A stretch of DNA of 42,131 bases from Bacteroidaceae bacterium (lineage in GTDB: Bacteria > Bacteroidota > Bacteroidia > Bacteroidales > Bacteroidaceae): NCBI GenBank assembly GCA_017617635.1, contig JAFZVW010000019.1, forward strand, positions 1 to 42,131. Direction: 5' to 3'. Position 1 is the stretch's first letter, and the number at the start of each line of letters is the position of its first letter. Under the pieces are notes generated by a model. The model was not told the DNA's origin and did not search any database. It worked only from the letters and a program-made list of their open reading frames with translations. The position numbers and the translations under genes are program-made. This document shows positions 1 to 10,244 of this stretch, in pieces.

Positions 1-1667
1 CCTTGGACGGTACCCATGGCGCTTGTGTAATAGCAGTTGCTGATATTGGTTGTACCACCGTCTTGAACAAGAGTAGAGGTATAGGAGGAACCTATTTCAG
101 CAGTTTCCGGCATGAACAGGCAGTTGCTCATATTTAAAGTACCCACATTATAGCCAACAATTCCACCACAATAATCGGAAGAAGACTGTCCTACTATACT
201 ACCATCAAACACACAATCGCTGATATTAAGGGTGACATCTGCAGATACACGCCCTACGAGGCCTCCTGTCTGGTGTCCCTCATCTGTAGTGGAGTTAATA
301 TGGACGCTTGAACGGCAATTGGTAATATTGTTAATACCGCCGTCTGTTCTGCCGACCAAACTGCCGACCATTCGATAAGCCATATTAATCGTGCCGGTCA
401 CGTTCAGGTTTCTGATGGTCGCACCGGAAATAAAGCGGAACAAGCCAAAACGTTCTTCAGCAGGAGTGAAATTTATTGTCAATGTGTGTCCCTGGCCGTC
501 GAAGATGCCTTGGAAAGGAGTCTCCATAGTACCTACTGTCGTCTGGTCATCACCCAGGTCGATATCTGCCGTCATTCGGGCGTTGGCAGTAGGTGTGTAT
601 TTTATCTGTTCTGTAAAGCCTCGCCAATCCTGTACCGAGCCGAGGAGGTAGTAGCCCTCGTCATCTTGCTGAAGATCGATTGGCACTGGCTCTGGCTCTT
701 GCACCGGACGAATGGCAAAGGCAGGGTTGGTTCCCCAATTGTTCTGTTCACCACTTTGGCGGAAAGCATACGCCTTAGGGTACGAACTGATGGTTGAAGA
801 CCGATAATATCCACTCCCAGGATTACCAAACTCGTTGATTGAATTGCTGAATCCTGTGCCAGGCAAGCCCGAGAAACCGTTTTGCTGTGCGGCTGTAGGT
901 ACTCTCCATCCTGCCGGGCAGGGATCATAGATAGTTTTTATATTATCACGCCAAGGCAACGTGTTATATTCTTCTTCGGACATCCAGGAATTTTCGTCAC
1001 CATTGTTTACGTGCGTTGTCGGGTGCTTGATACAGTAATCTATGGTCTGAATGCCGGTAACGGTATTGAAAGCCGTGAACAATGTCGGAACGAATGTGAA
1101 GGAAGCATAAGCACCGGTGGCTGCAGAGAAGGCATCCTTACGGCCCCACTGATATAAGAACCCGCGATTGCTGTTTAGATCAATAGCACACAGGTTACGA
1201 TCCATAAAGGTTTTCCCGTTATGTGTTACTGTACCCGGTTCAGGGGTGCTCCATATATTCCAACTCCAAAGTATATTGTCGGAACTGTCATAGATAGCGA
1301 CACATGCAACACCAGTAGTGAAAGTACTTGGGGTGGAGAAATAAACATAGCCGTCAGAATAGCTGATATCATACGCACCGCCCTCATACTTAATGGCTCT
1401 GCCGTATGTATCGCCGAGTTCCCAAAGCACCTTGACTCCGGCGATGTTGGCAGGGGCAATGGGCGTAGCTGTAGTGCCAGTAAGTGGATCCAACCCACCA
1501 TTGCCCTTTACCGTTGCATTGAACTTGTAGTTCCCGGCAGCAGAAACAATATACGTGTTCGCCGTTGCAGTTGCGCTGAGGTCGGTGACAGATTCCTGTG
1601 CCCACGCTCCCGTGGTCATTCCGCAAACGAGGAGCAAAAGGGTTAGTAGTCTTTGAATTCTGTTCAT
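1..1667 (-). CDS. Secreted surface protein with FISUMP-like and GLUG-like regions (partial, runs off left edge)
   Basis: This minus-strand gene starts at 1667 and stays open to base 1, giving 555 residues without a stop, so its C-terminus lies outside the window. Residues 1-24 form a signal peptide ending AWA before QES, so the product is exported. Residues about 133-275 carry the pattern of the Fibrobacter succinogenes major paralogous domain (FISUMP): WSWNIWSTP, then DRNLCA, YQWGRKD and YDPCPAGWRVPT. From about residue 345 onward come glycine-rich units such as GIFDGQGHTL, GGLVGRVS and GGIVGYNVG with regular NISNC/NISDC steps. These resemble GLUG-type repeats of right-handed beta-helix surface proteins. 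It follows the GH2 gene by 70 nt on the same strand and could be co-transcribed. Ligand and function are unknown. The domain assignments are from motif memory. Confidence 0.75.
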   Translation of the reverse strand, partial: MNRIQRLLTLLLLVCGMTTGAWAQESVTDLSATATANTYIVSAAGNYKFNATVKGNGGLDPLTGTTATPIAPANIAGVKVLWELGDTYGRAIKYEGGAYDISYSDGYVYFSTPSTFTTGVACVAIYDSSDNILWSWNIWSTPEPGTVTHNGKTFMDRNLCAIDLNSNRGFLYQWGRKDAFSAATGAYASFTFVPTLFTAFNTVTGIQTIDYCIKHPTTHVNNGDENSWMSEEEYNTLPWRDNIKTIYDPCPAGWRVPTAAQQNGFSGLPGTGFSNSINEFGNPGSGYYRSSTISSYPKAYAFRQSGEQNNWGTNPAFAIRPVQEPEPVPIDLQQDDEGYYLLGSVQDWRGFTEQIKYTPTANARMTADIDLGDDQTTVGTMETPFQGIFDGQGHTLTINFTPAEERFGLFRFISGATIRNLNVTGTINMAYRMVGSLVGRTDGGINNITNCRSSVHINSTTDEGHQTGGLVGRVSADVTLNISDCVFDGSIVGQSSSDYCGGIVGYNVGTLNMSNCLFMPETAEIGSSYTSTLVQDGGTTNISNCYYTSAMGTVQ

Positions 1668-1737
1668 ATTGTCTTATTGTTATTTGTTGTTACTTGTTTA
1701 TACACACAAAAAGCGGCACACCGCGCTCCGTTTCCCA

Positions 1738-4700
1738 CTACAGTTTCGTTACCCTGAACGTGAAGGTAATGGCCTGGGTGGCAGGTATAGTGTACTGCTT
1801 CATAGGACCGGGGCCGCACGATGCATTGCCCAACCCGCGCAGTTCACCGTCCAGCTGCAGCCATATATACGGCCTCTGCTCAAGTTCCCACTGATGCTGC
1901 GCATCCTTCAAGTCGGCGTCCGTGTAGCGGTTGGCGCTGAAATAGAGACCCTCGTGGCACTCTATCTTGTAGCCATGGCCTTCCGCGTCCTTCAGTATTA
2001 TCTCGCGTGCAAAGCGGTCGCCTGTCTGCTGGGGCTTGATGTATGGCTCGTTCCACATGGCAGTACCCAGTGGAGTGTTCCTGTCCGCAGCAACAGTCTG
2101 CTGGTCACTGCTGTAGCGTCCCATGACGACGCCTGCATGACGGTCGGGATAGTTCTCGAACGGTCCGTATCCATACCACTGTATGTTGCTCAGCTTCTGA
2201 TCCAGCTTGCATGCCACACCTGCGCGGCGCAACTCACCGTCCTTGGGGGTAATCCTGACAGTCACGTCAACGGCACCGCCCTGCAGTTGCACGTAGCTGA
2301 TTTTGCAGTCTGCCTTTGCCTTGGCATCAGCCCATCCCCAACGGTCATTCTCTATCCAGCGGTTGTTCTGTATACCGAACTGCAAGCCCAGGGCATCCTT
2401 GACATTATCGGCAACTACGGGCAGTTCTGCAAGCTTGGCGGGCTTTGTCAACTGATGCTGGTACAGGGCCACGACATGTCCTTTTGCCGAATATGACGTT
2501 GACTGTGTGTCACGTACCAGACATACCATTACCGTCTCGCCCTTGGGCTTGGCAACGGACGGACAGGCAATGGCAAACGTCTCGCCGGGCTGGACGTCGG
2601 GAAGATGAACGGTCTTCCGCTTAACGACATTACCATTGTCACGCAACTGGATTTCGAGATCCAGTCCTTTCAGCGAGCGGAAAGCGTACTTGTTCCTGAC
2701 AGTGAGCACTGCACCGTTGACGGAGAAGCCTACATACTGGTATGCACCCCTGACCTCGGCCAGCTTGGCTGTATGGTCGCGCTCGGCAGTTACGATACCG
2801 TTAGAGCAGAAGTTCCCCTGATGTGGGCCGGGGAAGTCATAGCCCGTGTGCAGCTTCCTGATACCCTGCTTCAGTTCGTTCGGTTCGTATATAGCCTGAT
2901 CCACCCAGTCCCAGATACAGCCTCCGACAGTGGAGTTGCTCTGCTCCATGGACTGCATGTACTCGGGCAGGTTACCAATGGCATTTCCCATGGCATGGGC
3001 ATACTCGCACAGGAACATCGGCTTGTCCAGGTTATTTGTATTACGTGCCATCCAGTCCATACCGGGATACATCTTGCTGTAGAAATCGCTGTATGCACTG
3101 CCTCCGTAATCCTTGTCGATACGCGTTCCCTCGTAATGAACGGGACGGGTCGGGTCCATTCGTCTTGCTACATCATAGCAGTTCTTGAAATTGCTTCCTG
3201 CTCCTGCCTCGTTACCCATTGACCACATAATGACACAGGGGTGGTTGATATCACGGCTTACAAGGCGTGCAATACGGTCCTCCATGGCAGGAATCCACGA
3301 TACCCATCCCGAAATGGCCTGATTTGCATGGTCCTCGTTGTCAGCCTCGTCACAGCAGTACAGCCCGTAATAGTCGAACATTGCATACATGCGGGCATCA
3401 TTGGGATAATGGCTTGTACGTATGGTGTTGATATTATTCTGCTTCATCATGACGACATCCCTGAGCATACTTTCAACCGATACGGTACGGCCGGTAGCCG
3501 GGTCGCTGTCATGGCGATTGGTTCCCTTCAGCATCACACGTTTGCCGTTGACATATAACAGCGAACCTCCATTGGCTTTGCGAATCTCCACGCTACGGAT
3601 ACCGACCTTGGTCGAGAATGCCATCTGCTCGACGTTCTGCGCATCATACTGAATGATGTCCAAAGTGTACAGATTGGGAACCTCGGCACTCCACAGCTGA
3701 GGATTAACGACTGAGAACTCGGCCTTTTTATCCTTTATCGGACGTGAAGCCACGAACTTTCCCTTTGTATCATACAGCATGGCCATTGCATTTACGTCCT
3801 CGTCTACCGATACGGAAACAGTCCACTTGCCGTCCCCTGCAGGAGAGGTCCGGATGATATGGTTGCGTATGCTCCGGGAAGGAACATTATATATATACAC
3901 GCTACGGAAAATACCGCTCATACGGAACATATCCTGACATTCCAGATATGAGCCGTCACACCAGCGGTGAACCTGTACAATCAGGTCATTGTCGCCTTCC
4001 TTCAGAAACTTGCTCAAGTCGAACTCTGCCACATTGTTAGAGCCCTGGGTATATCCCACATACCTGCCGTTGACCCAAACCTGGGCACTTGAATAGATTC
4101 CGCCAAAATGGATAATGGTACGGCGTCCCAACCATTCCTTTGCCACCCGGAATTTACGATGATATGTTCCGACCGGGTTTATGGCATAGTTCTTACCTCC
4201 GTCGTTGTATCCGGGACGGGCCTTGATATATGGCGGTGTGTTGCTGTGGGGATATTCCACATTACAGTATATGGGGCGATCGTATCCGAGCATCTCCCAA
4301 CAACTGGGAACGGGAATCTGATCCGGGGAACTGACTGCCAACGCCTTCTGAAATGCAGGTACGTCCATAACCTCCACATCACCGGTCTGCATGGCTATGC
4401 CCTTCTCGGGAACGGCAGTGAACCAGAAGTCCCATGTCCCGTCAAGACTTTGGTACAGGCTGCTCCTTGGTTCTGTCCACGGTGTCCGGTAGTATGCCTT
4501 GTCGGCATGCATCTCCTTTGAACTGGCATAGGGCATATATGTTGCAATGCCCTGAAGCTTGTTGACGGCAAAAACAGTTTCGTCCTCCCATACCGGGCTT
4601 GCAATCCTGGGCTTTTCGACCTGTTCTATCGTGAACCACGAGCCACGGTCTTTGTTATCGATGTCAACGATTGCCAACCGGCCGTTATCCCTTACGGAAA

Positions 4701-5412
4701 ACATCTTCTTCTTGTTGACCGAGGTGAAACGGTATATTCCCTTCTGACCCTCCACGGCCTGAATCTGCATAAGGGCATTACCCGGATGCTGGGGATTGGC
4801 CTGCCACTGAATCAACTCCCTGATGCTGCCATTGCTACCGCCATCATCAAAGTGACTGTCGTAGAATGCACCGCCTATCAGGTGATTCACCGGATTGCTG
4901 TTATAATAGGTCTTTATACTCCAGTACTGACCACGGTTAAGGCTGTCCAACTTCTCGACACGGACCTTTGTACCGTTGCCGCCATCATCGCCGTTGCCCA
5001 GAACAAGCGACTTGTCCGATACACTACGCAAGCGGTATGTACTGTTGTCATCCGAACCGAACTGGGCGGCCTCGGTGATGACAACGCCCTTTTCCAAGGA
5101 CCTGAACGAAGGTCTGTTGGCAGGAACAGCGCTGTATCTGCCTCCGTCCATAGGTGTAAGAATCCACTTCTGCAACTCGTCCGAGCCGTTTACCTCGCCA
5201 TACTCCATTCCCTTTTCTCCGACACGCAGGGCAATATGCCTGAACGGATCTATGAACCGCCATGAGCCGGACAGCTCGTCAATAATGAACAGCTGGCCCT
5301 TGTACTCTGCAGGAATGCCTTCGACCTTGTACAATGCACCCTTGCGAAACGACTGTGCCGTAATAGCCGTTATACCCACAAGCATACACAGAATCAAACT
5401 TAATCTCTTCAT
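1738..5412 (-). CDS. Secreted GH2 beta-galactosidase with N-terminal lectin-like region
   Basis: The 1224-residue product has a signal peptide (residues 1-19, ending AITA before QSF) and should act in the periplasm or at the surface, hydrolysing beta-galactosides. Residues about 20-268 contain repeated W-centred units (KWILTP, QYWSIK, LIQWQANP, SWFTIE) suggestive of ricin-type beta-trefoil carbohydrate binding. The GH2 core begins near residue 275 (sugar-binding sandwich, YQSLDGTWDFW). It continues through an Ig-like domain to the TIM barrel, with TNRHD near 631, acid/base Glu735 in SMGNEAG and nucleophile Glu803 in LCEYAHAMGN. The C-terminal 270 residues match the LacZ small-chain domain (GYGPFENYPDR). 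About 1050 residues is usual for LacZ-type enzymes, and the excess is the N-terminal region. It lies 18 nt downstream of the HD-domain gene. Substrate specificity cannot be read from the sequence. Confidence 0.9.
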   Translation of the reverse strand: MKRLSLILCMLVGITAITAQSFRKGALYKVEGIPAEYKGQLFIIDELSGSWRFIDPFRHIALRVGEKGMEYGEVNGSDELQKWILTPMDGGRYSAVPANRPSFRSLEKGVVITEAAQFGSDDNSTYRLRSVSDKSLVLGNGDDGGNGTKVRVEKLDSLNRGQYWSIKTYYNSNPVNHLIGGAFYDSHFDDGGSNGSIRELIQWQANPQHPGNALMQIQAVEGQKGIYRFTSVNKKKMFSVRDNGRLAIVDIDNKDRGSWFTIEQVEKPRIASPVWEDETVFAVNKLQGIATYMPYASSKEMHADKAYYRTPWTEPRSSLYQSLDGTWDFWFTAVPEKGIAMQTGDVEVMDVPAFQKALAVSSPDQIPVPSCWEMLGYDRPIYCNVEYPHSNTPPYIKARPGYNDGGKNYAINPVGTYHRKFRVAKEWLGRRTIIHFGGIYSSAQVWVNGRYVGYTQGSNNVAEFDLSKFLKEGDNDLIVQVHRWCDGSYLECQDMFRMSGIFRSVYIYNVPSRSIRNHIIRTSPAGDGKWTVSVSVDEDVNAMAMLYDTKGKFVASRPIKDKKAEFSVVNPQLWSAEVPNLYTLDIIQYDAQNVEQMAFSTKVGIRSVEIRKANGGSLLYVNGKRVMLKGTNRHDSDPATGRTVSVESMLRDVVMMKQNNINTIRTSHYPNDARMYAMFDYYGLYCCDEADNEDHANQAISGWVSWIPAMEDRIARLVSRDINHPCVIMWSMGNEAGAGSNFKNCYDVARRMDPTRPVHYEGTRIDKDYGGSAYSDFYSKMYPGMDWMARNTNNLDKPMFLCEYAHAMGNAIGNLPEYMQSMEQSNSTVGGCIWDWVDQAIYEPNELKQGIRKLHTGYDFPGPHQGNFCSNGIVTAERDHTAKLAEVRGAYQYVGFSVNGAVLTVRNKYAFRSLKGLDLEIQLRDNGNVVKRKTVHLPDVQPGETFAIACPSVAKPKGETVMVCLVRDTQSTSYSAKGHVVALYQHQLTKPAKLAELPVVADNVKDALGLQFGIQNNRWIENDRWGWADAKAKADCKISYVQLQGGAVDVTVRITPKDGELRRAGVACKLDQKLSNIQWYGYGPFENYPDRHAGVVMGRYSSDQQTVAADRNTPLGTAMWNEPYIKPQQTGDRFAREIILKDAEGHGYKIECHEGLYFSANRYTDADLKDAQHQWELEQRPYIWLQLDGELRGLGNASCGPGPMKQYTIPATQAITFTFRVTKL

Positions 5413-5430
5413 ATATCGTTGTTTTAGTTG

Positions 5431-6282
5431 CTACTTTATGACATGTGTACCTAGGACAGGGACGTAATCTCCATCCGCAGCACCTTCCATGCAATCCACC
5501 TTGGCACTGATATTATCCAAGTAGGACACTATGCTTGCCTCCTGGGTACATGGCAATACAGGACTGCCGAATTCGCGCTGTCCATGATGAGCCAGTACGC
5601 AATGTATAATGCGCTTTATCTCCCCCTGGTCAATCTGCTGCTGTTCCAGTACATTCTGCAGTTTATGCGCACCTATGTAGATATGGCCCAACAGATACAT
5701 ATCCGGCTGGGTATCTCCCTGGCGGTTATACTCATACACCTTGCCGTAATCGTGGAAGATAATTGCCAGGATGCAGCGTTCGACCTTGATTTCATAAGGC
5801 AGGCAAGGATACAGTCCTTCCAACATGTGCAGCATCTGGTACGTATGGTTCAACAGACCACCCGGGTATGCATGGTGTACTGATGTTGCAGCAGGATATT
5901 CACTGTATGGCTTATAGAGCTTGTCTGCAAAATCCACTATTATCCTTACCAAATCCGTATCGTTGCAATATGTCAGCAAATGCTCAATAGTCTTTCCCCA
6001 TTTCTCCTGGCTGATCGGACGCGGAATCAGGTTATACAGCGGATGGGCCTCATCGGCTTCCAGGCCGATAACCATATCTGCCAACGGGCACGATCGATTG
6101 CCGTTGAAGACTCTCAGATTATGAAAGCGGACCAACTGACCCGGTACAGGGGGCATGTCCGGAGCTACATCCCAGACACTGACGGTAAACTGCTCCTCAG
6201 CATCTGCGACCTTCAGTATGACATATGGCGAGCCTTGACGGGTAGTGCTGTTCTGGCGCCCAATAACTATGAATTCCTTCAC
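5431..6282 (-). CDS. HD-domain protein with N-terminal OB-fold, YhaM-like 3'-5' exoribonuclease family
   Basis: This 283-residue cytoplasmic protein starts with GTG. Residues 1-75 look like an OB-fold nucleic-acid-binding domain (YVILKVADAEEQFTVSVWD). Residues 130-265 form an HD metal-dependent phosphohydrolase domain: His136/His137 in SVHHAYPGG, His146 in LLNHT, His177-Asp178 in IFHDYGKV, His200, His232-His233 in LAHHG and Asp256 in YLDNIS. OB plus HD in this order is the layout of YhaM/CbfI exoribonucleases. No long open extension upstream competes with the GTG. A weak promoter-like TATCTTCG lies on the minus strand at 6323-6316. The GH2 gene follows after 18 nt, so the two probably share a transcript although their functions look unrelated. 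Exact substrate unknown. Confidence 0.8.
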   Translation of the reverse strand: MKEFIVIGRQNSTTRQGSPYVILKVADAEEQFTVSVWDVAPDMPPVPGQLVRFHNLRVFNGNRSCPLADMVIGLEADEAHPLYNLIPRPISQEKWGKTIEHLLTYCNDTDLVRIIVDFADKLYKPYSEYPAATSVHHAYPGGLLNHTYQMLHMLEGLYPCLPYEIKVERCILAIIFHDYGKVYEYNRQGDTQPDMYLLGHIYIGAHKLQNVLEQQQIDQGEIKRIIHCVLAHHGQREFGSPVLPCTQEASIVSYLDNISAKVDCMEGAADGDYVPVLGTHVIK

Positions 6283-6374
6283 CTTTATTACCTTTTTAAA
6301 ATATTAAACGCATGGCGAAGATAACAAAATATCTGCAATAATGGCACGACATCACATCTAAAAATTAGTAAGAC

Positions 6375-6416
6375 TGACATTTTGTCCAATCACAGGCCTT
6401 TGGCATACTCTTCGCA
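6375..6416 (+). promoter_or_regulatory. Promoter/operator region of groES-groEL
   Basis: TGACATTTTGTC at 6375-6386 contains the inverted repeat GACA-TTT-TGTC. Downstream, TGGCAT (6401-6406) and TCGCA (6412-6416) place GG and GC exactly ten bases apart, the sigma-54 -24/-12 geometry. The same bases can also be read as a degenerate primary-sigma promoter: TTTG at 6381-6384, 21 nt, then TActcTTCG. No CIRCE element is visible. Which reading is right is not decided by the sequence. Confidence 0.45.
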
Positions 6417-6456
6417 ACAGGAGATAACGGAAATATCTAACTAAACCAAATACAAA

Positions 6457-8395
<1,939 letters not shown>

Positions 8396-8430
8396 TTCCA
8401 GATTAGGAAACAAGTTTATGCTTTTCAAAG

Positions 8431-8463
8431 AACGGAGCCCCGATTTTGGGGTTCCGTTTTTGT
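8431..8463 (+). terminator. Intrinsic terminator after groEL
   Basis: AACGGAGCCCC (8431-8441) pairs with GGGGTTCCGTT (8448-8458) around the 6 nt loop GATTTT. The 11 bp stem has one G-U pair and runs into a T tract. It lies 36 nt past the groEL stop codon. Confidence 0.92.
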
Positions 8464-8488
8464 GTTTGTGATATTTTTCGTAACTTCG
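8459..8488 (+). promoter_or_regulatory. Probable promoter of gluQ
   Basis: TAACTTCG at 8481-8488 differs from the TAnnTTTG -7 consensus at one base. A TTTG at 8459-8462 sits 18 nt upstream as a possible -33 element, inside the T tract of the groEL terminator. The gluQ ATG begins only 5 nt after the -7 box, so the transcript would be nearly leaderless. Confidence 0.5.
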
Positions 8489-8492
8489 CAAC

Positions 8493-9383
8493 ATGAAAAC
8501 GAACATAACCGGCCGTTTTGCCCCGTCGCCTACAGGACGGATGCATCTTGGCAACGTAATGTGCGCGCTGATTTCGTGGCTGGACGCAAAAAGCCAGGGA
8601 GGCAGATGGCTGTTGCGCATCGAGGACATTGACACTCAACGCTGCAGACGCGATTATGCCCTGCAGCTGATGGACGACCTCCAGTGGCTGGGGCTGCCAT
8701 GGGACGGAGACGTGGTGTGGCAGAGCGAACGAAATGATATCTATCAAAAGCACCTGGATTACCTCACAGGCCTGGGACTTACGTATTACTGCAAGTGCAC
8801 GCGCAATGACCTGATGGCATCATCTGCTCCGCATGAGGCTGACGGGCGCATTGTATACCCCGGGACATGCCGTGACAAAGGGTTCACAGAGGGAGCATTG
8901 AGAATACGGGTCCCCGAGGAACTGGAAAAGACACACGGTGACTTTATAGTGCGCAGGCGCGATGGAGCATGGGCATATCAGCTGGCCGTCGTTATTGACG
9001 ATGCACTGATGGGAATAACCCGTGTAGTACGTGGCAGAGACTTGCTGACATCCGTTCCGCAGCAGGAATTCCTGTACGACGTATTCGGGTTCCGCAAACC
9101 GGTATTCATGCATCATCCCCTGTTGTGCAACATGGCAGGTCAGCGTTTGTGCAAGCGCGACAAAAGCATGGATTTAGGAATATTGCGCAAGAAATACCTG
9201 CCAGAGGAGATTATCGGATACCTGGCATATAAAACAGGTCTCATCAAGGAATACGAGGCATTAGGCGCAGCAGAACTGCTCAACGCATTCTCGTGGAGCA
9301 GAATCCCTGACGAAGATATAATGATTAACGGGGAATGTCTTCCTGCCTCTGTCGGTCAATCTTCTGGAAATCCTTCATCCTGA
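8493..9383 (+). CDS. gluQ: Glutamyl-Q tRNA(Asp) synthetase
   Basis: The 296-residue protein is a truncated glutamyl-tRNA synthetase paralogue. In this family the enzyme attaches glutamate to queuosine at the wobble position of tRNA-Asp. It begins TGRFAPSPTGRMHLGN, with the class I HIGH-like HLGN at residues 18-21, and has the KMSKS-like KRDKS at 221-225. A zinc site of the GluQRS type is visible: Cys100 and Cys102 in YYCKC, Tyr122 and Cys126 in YPGTC. The anticodon-binding domain of true GluRS is absent, which together with the length separates it from GltX. Its last 59 nt overlap the 3' end of lptB on the opposite strand. Confidence 0.92.
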   Translation: MKTNITGRFAPSPTGRMHLGNVMCALISWLDAKSQGGRWLLRIEDIDTQRCRRDYALQLMDDLQWLGLPWDGDVVWQSERNDIYQKHLDYLTGLGLTYYCKCTRNDLMASSAPHEADGRIVYPGTCRDKGFTEGALRIRVPEELEKTHGDFIVRRRDGAWAYQLAVVIDDALMGITRVVRGRDLLTSVPQQEFLYDVFGFRKPVFMHHPLLCNMAGQRLCKRDKSMDLGILRKKYLPEEIIGYLAYKTGLIKEYEALGAAELLNAFSWSRIPDEDIMINGECLPASVGQSSGNPSS

Positions 9384-10113
9384 GCTTGAAACTGCGTGTA
9401 AGATAACGGTCCAGGACAACAGGATTGACACTGAGTTCCTCGGGTGTTCCATGGAACAGTATCTGCCCTTCGAACAGAAGATATGCACGGTCCGTAATAC
9501 ACAGGGTCTCCTCAACATTATGGTCGGTTATCAGCACTCCAATATTCTTCTGCTTCAGCTTCCACACAATATACTGGATATCCTCGACGGCAATAGGGTC
9601 TACACCGGCAAAAGGCTCGTCAAGCATGATGAACTTGGGGTCAATGGCCAGACAGCGTGCTATCTCGGTACGTCGTCGCTCACCGCCTGAGAGCTGGTCT
9701 CCTAGATTCTTACGCACGGTTTCCAGACGGAACTCGCTTATCAGGCTTTCCAGCTTCTCCTTCTGGTAATCCTTGGGCTTGCCAGTCATTTCCAGGACAG
9801 AAGCAATGTTGTCCTCGACACTCATCTTACGGAAAACCGATGCTTCCTGGGCAAGATAGCCTATACCCTTCCTGGCACGGCGGTACACAGGATAATTGGT
9901 TATTTCCTCGTCACCTATCCATATATGTCCCTCGTTGGGAACGACCAGGCCTGTCGTCATATAGAAACTGGTGGTCTTGCCTGCTCCATTGGGTCCCAGA
10001 AGACCTACAATCTCACCCTGACGGACATGGAACGACACGTTGTTCACAACTGTACGCTTGCCATATACCTTTACCAAACCTTCGCTACGGAGTTCCATTC
10101 TCTCATCTGCCAT
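9325..10113 (-). CDS. lptB: LPS export ABC transporter ATP-binding protein LptB
   Basis: This 262-residue ATPase powers LptFG extraction of lipopolysaccharide from the inner membrane. Walker A is GPNGAGKTT at residues 40-48, the signature is LSGGERRRTEIAR, Walker B is FIMLDEPFAGVDPIA and the switch histidine lies in ITDHNVEETL. These are LptB hallmarks. An in-frame start exists further upstream at 10227. A clear minus-strand promoter at 10170-10140 lies inside that extension, so I use the ATG at 10113 (MADERMELRS). A second ATG at 10098 is possible. The 3' end overlaps convergent gluQ by 59 nt. The gene is divergent from mlaE. Confidence 0.95.
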   Translation of the reverse strand: MADERMELRSEGLVKVYGKRTVVNNVSFHVRQGEIVGLLGPNGAGKTTSFYMTTGLVVPNEGHIWIGDEEITNYPVYRRARKGIGYLAQEASVFRKMSVEDNIASVLEMTGKPKDYQKEKLESLISEFRLETVRKNLGDQLSGGERRRTEIARCLAIDPKFIMLDEPFAGVDPIAVEDIQYIVWKLKQKNIGVLITDHNVEETLCITDRAYLLFEGQILFHGTPEELSVNPVVLDRYLTRSFKLRMKDFQKIDRQRQEDIPR

Positions 10114-10139
10114 ATGCCGTGTTGATGCTTTACAAGTTA

Positions 10140-10170
10140 CAAAGGTATGAAAAGAAGAGCAATGTGCAAA
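10140..10170 (-). promoter_or_regulatory. Promoter of lptB
   Basis: Read on the minus strand, TTTG (10170-10167), 19 nt, then TACCTTTG (10147-10140) match the Bacteroidales primary-sigma consensus exactly. This fixes the lptB start at 10113 rather than the longer in-frame start. Confidence 0.85.
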
Positions 10171-10183
10171 ATAAATAAGGTGT

Positions 10184-10218
10184 TTTGATAGAATATTACA
10201 TAAATTTTCATAACTTTG
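10184..10218 (+). promoter_or_regulatory. Promoter of mlaE-mlaF
   Basis: TAACTTTG at 10211-10218 is a perfect -7 box. The best TTTG upstream (10184-10187) is 23 nt away, slightly longer than the usual 19-21. The mlaE ATG follows 26 nt later. It lies back to back with the lptB promoter. Confidence 0.75.
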
Positions 10219-10244
10219 CGCGACCAATTGGCGTATAAGAAATA

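Noticed and set aside
10114-10227. 38-residue N-terminal extension of LptB
   Set aside because: It runs through the lptB promoter at 10170-10140 and has no family-like sequence.
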